Assembly (NCBI GenBank): GCA_016284485.1 | Contig: JAEEOX010000106.1 | Span: forward strand, 1-9,439 | Source of the DNA: Bacillota bacterium | Lineage (GTDB): Bacteria; Bacillota; Clostridia; Peptostreptococcales; Anaerovoracaceae | Length of the DNA: 9,439 bases | Direction: 5' to 3' | In this document: one piece after another, positions 5,027 through 9,439 of the stretch | Layout of the letters: the number at the start of each line of letters is the position of its first letter | How positions within the stretch are numbered: the first letter of the stretch is position 1 | The notes under the pieces: model-generated | Told to the model about the DNA's origin: nothing | Databases searched by the model: none | Seen by the model: only the letters and a program-made list of their open reading frames with translations | Position numbers and translations under genes: made by a program

Positions 5027-6805
5027 TCAATCGTAGAGATATGTCTTTCTGGGGTCTTCCAGAGCATCCTGGTCGAAGTGCATCTCCATATCCCAGTCCT
5101 TGACCTCTGTGTGGAGGTACTTGTGGGACATCTCGGAAAGCGGTGCTCCCAGGAAGTCCTGATAGAGCTCTGCGACCGTGGGATTCTCGTGGGAGAATCT
5201 GATGTCGTTGACGTCGTCCAGAGAATAGAGGATGCCGGCTCTCTCGGAGGCCTTCTCTTCTCCGTCTCTGAAGGGCTGTCCGCCGCCGCCTACGCAGCCG
5301 CCGGGGCAGGCCATGACTTCAACGAAATCGTAGTGTTCCTTGCCGGAGTGGATGGCGTCCACCAGTCTTCTGACGTTGCCCAGTCCTGAGACGATGGCAA
5401 TGTTCAGTTCCTGGCCAGCCAGGTTGAATGTGGCCTCTCTCCAGCCGCCGGAACCTCTCACCTGTGAGAACGCATCGGGATCCGGGTTGGAACCGGTAGC
5501 CAGGAAGTATGCGCTTCTGAGAGCGGCTTCCATAACTCCGCCTGTGGATCCGAAGATCACGCCTGCGCCGGAGCCTTCGCCGAAGACCTTGTCGAAAGGC
5601 ATGTCTTCGAGTTCATCAGGCTCGATTCCGTCGGAACGGATGATGCGGTCGATCTCTCTTGTGGTTAGCACCAGGTCAACGTCTGTTCCGTGGCCAGAAT
5701 CCTGCTCCTCTACCAGAGTTCTCTCGTACTTCTTGCAGGTGCAGGGCATTACGGATACTGAGTATATCTTGTCGGGATCAAGACCCAGGCGCTTGGCCAT
5801 ATAGGTCTTGGCCATGGTTCCGAACATCTGCTGCGGCGACTTGGCCGTTGAAAGGTTGGGCAAAAGATCCGGTGACTGTGTCTTGGCATATCTTACCCAT
5901 GCCGGGCAGCATGATGTGAACATGGGCCACTGATACTTGTCTCTGTTGTTCAGCCTGTGAAGGAACTCGGATCCTTCCTCCATGATGGTCAGGTCTGCGC
6001 TGAGTGTGGTGTCGAACACATAGTCCACGCCGATCTTCTTGAGGGCGCATACCAGTTTGCCAAGGGTCGCTTCCTTGACGCCCAGGCCGATCTGCTCGCC
6101 CCATGCTGTTCTGACAGCAGGTGCGATCTGAAGGAGAACTATCTTGTCGGGATCAGCGATGGCTCTCTGAAGTCTCAGACGGTCGTCGCACTCTCTCAGA
6201 GCTCCCACCGGGCAGTGTGTTACGCACTGGCCGCAGAGGGTGCAGTCACTGAGGTCGATCCTCTTGTTGTCTCTCACGCCGATGGTGGTCCTGTAGCCTG
6301 TGCCCAGAATGGTCCATACGCCCATGCCCTGTACCTTGTCGCAGATCTGGACGCATCTCATGCACTTGATGCACTTGGAGGCGTCTCTTACGATGGGAAG
6401 CTCTCTGGACCAGTTCATCTTTTCAGCTGTGTTGCTGTAGTCCGGGATCAAAAGACCCAGGTCATTGGCCAGACTCTGCAGCGTGCAGTTTCCTGACTTC
6501 AGGCAGTACGGGCAGTTGGCCTTGTGGTCGGAGAGGATCAGCTCTACGTTGATCCTTCTGGCCCAGCGTACTCTGGGGCTGTTGGTCCTGATGACCATAC
6601 CCTCCACCACCTGTGTGTTGCAGGCTGTGGCAAGCTTGTCTATTCCCTCGATCTCAACCACGCATACGCGGCATGCTCCGATGTCGTTGACACCTTCAAG
6701 ATAGCAGAGATGGGGGATCTTGATGCCGACTTCGTCAGCGGCTTTCATTATTGTGGTGCCTTCAGGCACAGCGATCTTCTGACCGTCTATAGTAATGTTT
6801 ACCAT
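5027..6805 (-). CDS. hydA: [FeFe] hydrogenase catalytic subunit, CpI-like with five Fe-S sites
   Basis: A 592-residue cytoplasmic [FeFe] hydrogenase (2H+ + 2e- = H2). Cofactor sites in order: a 2Fe-2S ferredoxin-like domain (C34, C45, C48, C62); a His-ligated 4Fe-4S cluster (H94, C98, C101, C107); two 4Fe-4S clusters (C145/148/151/155 and C188/191/194/198); and the H-cluster domain with L1 TSCCPAW (C299, C300), L2 MPCTCKKYE (C355) and L3 MACPGGCVGGGGQP (C500, C504). The proton path residues known from clostridial CpI are conserved: C299, the two glutamates of MEEGSE (E277, E280) and S319. The C-terminal small-subunit segment (NPTVAELYQDFLG to KYLH) is fused, so it is a complete monomeric-type enzyme. 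The ATG overlaps the stop of the upstream GltD-like gene, with a very strong AGGAGGGAGGG (6813-6823) seven bases before it. Maturases HydE/F/G must be encoded elsewhere. Its partner suggests an NAD(P)H-linked rather than purely ferredoxin-linked enzyme. Confidence 0.97.
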   Translation of the reverse strand: MVNITIDGQKIAVPEGTTIMKAADEVGIKIPHLCYLEGVNDIGACRVCVVEIEGIDKLATACNTQVVEGMVIRTNSPRVRWARRINVELILSDHKANCPYCLKSGNCTLQSLANDLGLLIPDYSNTAEKMNWSRELPIVRDASKCIKCMRCVQICDKVQGMGVWTILGTGYRTTIGVRDNKRIDLSDCTLCGQCVTHCPVGALRECDDRLRLQRAIADPDKIVLLQIAPAVRTAWGEQIGLGVKEATLGKLVCALKKIGVDYVFDTTLSADLTIMEEGSEFLHRLNNRDKYQWPMFTSCCPAWVRYAKTQSPDLLPNLSTAKSPQQMFGTMAKTYMAKRLGLDPDKIYSVSVMPCTCKKYERTLVEEQDSGHGTDVDLVLTTREIDRIIRSDGIEPDELEDMPFDKVFGEGSGAGVIFGSTGGVMEAALRSAYFLATGSNPDPDAFSQVRGSGGWREATFNLAGQELNIAIVSGLGNVRRLVDAIHSGKEHYDFVEVMACPGGCVGGGGQPFRDGEEKASERAGILYSLDDVNDIRFSHENPTVAELYQDFLGAPLSEMSHKYLHTEVKDWDMEMHFDQDALEDPRKTYLYD

Positions 6806-8652
6806 TGTTCGTCCCTCCCTCCTCTGAAGGCGCCGTAACCGTGATAGTCACAGCGCAGGCATCTTGAGCATTCCTGCATGGCTTCTTCGAAGCTCTTGGG
6901 TTCCTCGACCTCGTCGAAGTCCTTGTCACGCTCTCTTGCGAATCTTTCCTTAAGTTCGACTCTTCCTGTGGGGATGTCGTCCTTGTGGTCGGGAAGGGGT
7001 ATCTCGATATCTACTGACATCTTGTGATCGTATCCGAGATAAGCGTCGATGTTGGCGGCAGCTACCTTACCTGCTGCGATGGCGTTGATTACAGTGGAAG
7101 GTCCAGTTACGCAGTCTCCTCCGGCGAACACTCCGTCAAGTTCTACAACGTTGGTGTTTTCGGCTGCGGTGATGTTGCCTCTGTAAACGGGTACTCCGAA
7201 CTCCTCGAAGACCTGTGAGTCTGTGGCCTGTCCTACTGCGGAGATGATGATGTCGCAGGGGATCCTGACCTCAGGCTTGTCAGCTCTCAGCGGTGCGGGT
7301 CTTCCGGACTTGTCCATGGGTCCTACCATCTGCGGCTGAGCGATGAGGGCCTTGACGTATCCTTCCTTGTCTGTCTCGATCCTTGCCGGTGCCAGCATCT
7401 GTACAAGTTCGCATCCCTCTGCGATGGCTCCTGCCACCTCTGCGGGAAGAGCGGTCATGTCCTGCTGTCTTCTTCTGTAGACGATGGTCACCTCGGAAGC
7501 ACCCAGTCTCTTGGATGTTCTGGCAACGTCCATGGCTACGTTTCCTCCGCCGATGATAGCGACAGACTTGCCCTTGAAATCGGGAAGCTTGTTGTCGCCG
7601 ATGCCTCTCAGCATCTCAACTGCGGGGATAACGCCCTTGGACATCTCACCCTCGATGCCCAGCATCTTTGCGCCGTGGGAACCGATGGCGATGTATACTG
7701 CGTCATACTCTTCCCTGATCTTCTTCATGAAGTCAACGGAACTGATGTCACAGTTTGTCTCAACTTCCACTCCTGCGGACAGGATGGCGTTGATGTCCCA
7801 GTCCAGTCTGGTCCTGGGAAGTCTGTAGTTGGGGATGCCGTATCTCAGCATTCCGCCCAGCTGCTCTCTCTTCTCGAAGATCTTGGGCTTATGACCCATG
7901 ACAGCCAGGAAATATGCGGCTGTAAGACCGGAGGGGCCTCCTCCGATGATGGCGATCTTCTTGCCCGTGTCGTCCATCTTTTCGTGGATGGGAACGTTCT
8001 CGGAGCAGTTGTCAGCAGCGAACCTCTTGATGCCTCTGATGTTGATGGGAGCATCGATCAGGTTTCTCCTGCACCTCATCTCGCAGGGATGCTCACAGAT
8101 AAGCGCGCATACCGTGGGGAACGGATTGTCCTTGCGGATAAGCTTGATAGCGTCGTCGTATCTCTGATGCTTGACCAGAGCCACGTAACCCGGGATGTCA
8201 ACGTTGGCCGGGCATGTTCTCATGCAGGGCACCGACTGAGCAGCTTCTCTGACTCTCGGGCTGCATGTATTGTACTTGATGTGATATTCGTAGTCTTCTC
8301 TGAATTCCTTCAGTCCTCTGAGCACCATCTTGGCGGCTTCAGAACCTATAGCGCAGTCAGCGGTCTCCGCGATGGTCTTAGCGGTCCTCTCCAGAATGGC
8401 GAGATCGTAGATGTCGCACTGCACGTCCAGATCCAGAATGCGTCCGAGCATGAGCTGCAGCTGGCCTAAGCCTACTCTGCAGGGAACACATTTACCGCAG
8501 GACTGGGAGTGAGCCAGCATAAGGAACGATGCGGTAAGATCTACCGGGCACTGTCCAACAGGGCTGGCAACGATTCTTCTCTCCAGATCACTGTAGATGC
8601 CGGAGACAGTTTTTTGTACCTCATCCTGAGACCTTAAAAAAAGTCTGTCCAA
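6799..8652 (-). CDS. NuoF-type 4Fe-4S domain fused to GltD-like NAD(P)H/FAD oxidoreductase; hydrogenase partner
   Basis: A 617-residue chimera. Residues about 35-115 match only the C-terminal Fe-S domain of NuoF/HydB: SCGKCVPCRVG (C52, C55, C58) and C100 in ADCAIGSEA. The FMN/NADH-binding part and SLBB domain are absent. Residues about 130-220 form the twin 4Fe-4S domain of GltD/dihydropyrimidine dehydrogenase (C143, C147; C182, C186, C190, C194 in CALICEHPCEMRC). Residues about 230-540 form the two-dinucleotide-fold reductase: FAD loop IIGGGPSGL (235-243), NAD(P)H loop IIGGGNVAMD (366-375) with YRRR (392-395), suggesting NADPH, and FAD-closing GVFAGGDCVTGP (507-518). The tail ECSRCLRCD (C595, C598, C601) may bind another metal. 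No gltB (glutamate synthase large subunit) is nearby, so glutamate synthesis is unlikely; it probably passes electrons between NAD(P)H and HydA. The start codon is TTG. The operon order and 7-base overlap with hydA support one complex. Confidence 0.92.
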   Translation of the reverse strand: MDRLFLRSQDEVQKTVSGIYSDLERRIVASPVGQCPVDLTASFLMLAHSQSCGKCVPCRVGLGQLQLMLGRILDLDVQCDIYDLAILERTAKTIAETADCAIGSEAAKMVLRGLKEFREDYEYHIKYNTCSPRVREAAQSVPCMRTCPANVDIPGYVALVKHQRYDDAIKLIRKDNPFPTVCALICEHPCEMRCRRNLIDAPINIRGIKRFAADNCSENVPIHEKMDDTGKKIAIIGGGPSGLTAAYFLAVMGHKPKIFEKREQLGGMLRYGIPNYRLPRTRLDWDINAILSAGVEVETNCDISSVDFMKKIREEYDAVYIAIGSHGAKMLGIEGEMSKGVIPAVEMLRGIGDNKLPDFKGKSVAIIGGGNVAMDVARTSKRLGASEVTIVYRRRQQDMTALPAEVAGAIAEGCELVQMLAPARIETDKEGYVKALIAQPQMVGPMDKSGRPAPLRADKPEVRIPCDIIISAVGQATDSQVFEEFGVPVYRGNITAAENTNVVELDGVFAGGDCVTGPSTVINAIAAGKVAAANIDAYLGYDHKMSVDIEIPLPDHKDDIPTGRVELKERFARERDKDFDEVEEPKSFEEAMQECSRCLRCDYHGYGAFRGGRDEQW

Positions 8653-8661
8653 TTGTCGTAT

Positions 8662-8667
8662 CTCCTT
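8662..8667 (-). promoter_or_regulatory. Ribosome binding site fixing a TTG start
   Basis: AAGGAG on the minus strand, nine bases before the TTG at 8652-8650. An in-frame TGA lies immediately upstream of it (TGA AAG GAG ATA CGA CAA TTG) and no ATG or GTG lies between, so TTG is the only plausible start for the full Fe-S domain. Confidence 0.85.
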
Positions 8668-8707
8668 TCACAGCAATTATTGCGATTTGACAAAATTCAG
8701 CCAATTA

Positions 8708-8736
8708 ATTAAAGCATATTTTGCTTCTGTTTTCAA
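8708..8736 (-). promoter_or_regulatory. Sigma-A type promoter of the hydrogenase operon
   Basis: On the minus strand TTGAAA (8736-8731), a 17-base spacer and TTTAAT (8713-8708). The predicted start is near 8701, giving a leader of about 50 bases before the TTG start. Confidence 0.6.
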
Positions 8737-8761
8737 TGCGATAAAGCCCCAAAAACCCCGT

Positions 8762-8784
8762 ATTTTGTGTACAAAATTTAGTAC
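8762..8784. promoter_or_regulatory. Overlapping palindromes in the divergent hydrogenase/transporter control region
   Basis: Two dyads share bases. ATTTTGT-GT-ACAAAAT (8762-8777) is a perfect 7-bp inverted repeat. GTAC-A-AAATTT-A-GTAC (8769-8784) is a 16-bp palindrome with one mismatched pair. They lie about 25 bases upstream of the hydrogenase -35 box and about 40 bases upstream of the other gene's -10 box, a position suited to a shared regulator. The half-sites do not fit the usual TTGTTAA...TTAACAA pattern of the redox repressor Rex, so the regulator is unknown. AT-rich sequence makes chance dyads fairly likely. Confidence 0.4.
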
Positions 8785-8820
8785 TTGAATATTTTTATGT
8801 TTGCCTTGGGCTTTTGGGTG

Positions 8821-8826
8821 TATAAT
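8821..8826 (+). promoter_or_regulatory. Probable -10 box of the substrate-binding protein gene
   Basis: A perfect TATAAT 55 bases before the ATG. No good -35 is found at 16-18 bases; the best is TTGCCT (8801-8806), only 14 bases away, or 16 bases from an overlapping TAATAT (8823-8828). The promoter may therefore need an activator, perhaps through the dyads just upstream. Confidence 0.5.
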
Positions 8827-8881
8827 ATGTGAGTTCGGTTCAAAAAATACGAATAATATACACGAAAGGGAATTTAATAAA

Positions 8882-9439
8882 ATGAGATCCAGGACACTTA
8901 TTTCAATCATCTCTCTCCTCCTGATCCTCTCCATGGTATTCATGACTGGATGCGGCGGAGGAACCAGCGAACCCGAAGAAACAACACCGGAAATAACGGA
9001 ACCCATAAATGTAGCCGTCATGAACGGCCCAACCGGAATGGGCATGGTGGATCTTCTGGACAACCCCAACTACAATGTGGAGATCTTCCAGTCCCCCACT
9101 GACGCTGTTCCCAAGATCCTCTCCGGAGAAGTAGACATCGCATGTCTTCCCTCCAACATGGCTGCTGTCCTCTATCAGAAGTCCGAGGGCATGGTGGTCT
9201 GCGTGAGCCCCATGGTAATGGGTGTGCTGTCCATCCTCGGAAACGGAGTCGAGGTAAACGACATTCAGGACCTCAAGGGTCAGACTATAGTTGCAGCCGG
9301 ACAGGGCGGCACTCCCGAGTACGCTCTCCAGGCAGTACTTGAATCCAACGGCCTCACCATGGGCGAGGACGTTCAGGTGACATGGCTTGCCAACCACGCT
9401 GACGTTAACACTCAGCTTCTCACCACTCCCGGAACCATC
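8882..9439 (+). CDS. ABC-transporter substrate-binding lipoprotein (SsuA/THI5-like), 3' end beyond window
   Basis: An open frame of 186 residues with no stop before the window ends. The N-terminus is a lipoprotein signal: MRSRT, a hydrophobic core (about residues 6-22) and lipobox MTGC with C24 as the lipidation site, followed by a Gly/Ser/Glu/Thr/Pro-rich linker (25-40). From about residue 42 it resembles periplasmic-type binding proteins of the nitrate/sulfonate/thiamine-precursor group (COG0715-like): INVAVMNGPTGMG, then KILSGEVDIACLPSNMAAVLY, then DLKGQTIVAAGQGGTPEYALQAVLESNGL. These set up lobe I and the start of lobe II. The ligand cannot be told from this part. AAAGGG (8865-8870) is a modest ribosome binding site 11 bases before the ATG. 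Permease and ATPase genes would be expected downstream. It is divergent from the hydrogenase operon. Confidence 0.88.
   Translation, partial: MRSRTLISIISLLLILSMVFMTGCGGGTSEPEETTPEITEPINVAVMNGPTGMGMVDLLDNPNYNVEIFQSPTDAVPKILSGEVDIACLPSNMAAVLYQKSEGMVVCVSPMVMGVLSILGNGVEVNDIQDLKGQTIVAAGQGGTPEYALQAVLESNGLTMGEDVQVTWLANHADVNTQLLTTPGTI

Noticed and set aside
4861..5103. 80-residue plus-strand frame through the repeat region and terminator
   Set aside because: It runs through palindromes and the hydA terminator into the antisense of hydA, has no ribosome binding site and no sensible protein composition.
7675..8469. 264-residue plus-strand frame opposite the GltD-like gene
   Set aside because: It is the antisense shadow of a strongly conserved gene with full family motifs; the translation has no recognisable domain and no ribosome binding site.
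6799..8652. Annotation as glutamate synthase small subunit (gltD)
   Set aside because: The NuoF-type N-terminal domain, the absence of gltB and the overlap with hydA argue for an electron-transfer subunit of the hydrogenase rather than glutamate synthesis.
8653..8760. Possible missing 5' part (FMN domain) of the GltD-like gene lost by frameshift
   Set aside because: An in-frame stop lies just before the TTG start, and the upstream DNA is AT-rich with promoter-like boxes and no trace of NuoF sequence in any frame, so the short form is genuine.
8762..8777. Rex (redox repressor) operator
   Set aside because: The dyad ATTTTGT-GT-ACAAAAT lacks the TTAA core and spacing of typical Rex sites; kept only as an unnamed dyad.
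8677..9397. Minus-strand frames of 130 and 164 residues opposite the substrate-binding protein
   Set aside because: The plus-strand frame has a lipoprotein signal, lipobox and family motifs and stays open to the window edge; the opposite frames have none.

Overview
The window looks like a piece of chromosome from a strictly anaerobic, fermentative member of the Bacillota, probably class Clostridia. The reasons are the gene content ([FeFe] hydrogenase, lipoprotein-type substrate-binding protein, a metG-tatD pair), purine-rich AGGAGG-type ribosome binding sites, and AT-rich promoters with TATAAT-like boxes set among fairly GC-rich genes. The genus cannot be fixed from the sequence. No phage, IS element, tRNA or rRNA was seen.

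Layout. (1) Positions 1-3711, minus strand: an operon reading right to left. A promoter and a leader hairpin precede a cytidylate kinase-like protein, a 58-residue single-span membrane protein, methionyl-tRNA synthetase (metG) and a TatD-family deoxyribonuclease, with a possible next gene at the left edge. The genes overlap or nearly abut, so translation is probably coupled. (2) Positions 3732-4702, plus strand: divergent from that operon, deoC (deoxyribose-phosphate aldolase) followed by an overlapping 58-residue two-span membrane protein and a strong intrinsic terminator. (3) Positions 4703-5026: a non-coding convergent region holding three 36-bp palindromic elements with centres 104 and 52 bp apart, a degenerate fourth candidate, a separate 12-bp inverted repeat, and a terminator serving the hydrogenase operon. 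(4) Positions 5027-8736, minus strand: a two-gene hydrogenase operon. The first gene starts with TTG and encodes a chimera of a NuoF-type 4Fe-4S domain (no FMN/NADH part) with a GltD-like FAD/NAD(P)H oxidoreductase. The second encodes a complete CpI-like [FeFe] hydrogenase. (5) Positions 8737-9439, plus strand: a divergent control region with palindromes, then the start of a lipoprotein ABC-transporter substrate-binding protein that runs off the window.

How they work together. The left operon is housekeeping: nucleotide phosphorylation, Met-tRNA charging, DNA turnover. deoC salvages deoxyribose phosphate into central metabolism. The two hydrogenase genes very probably form one soluble enzyme that exchanges electrons between a pyridine nucleotide (NADPH suspected from a YRRR motif) and protons/H2, possibly also ferredoxin. 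The most unusual items are this chimeric partner and the 52-bp-register palindrome array.
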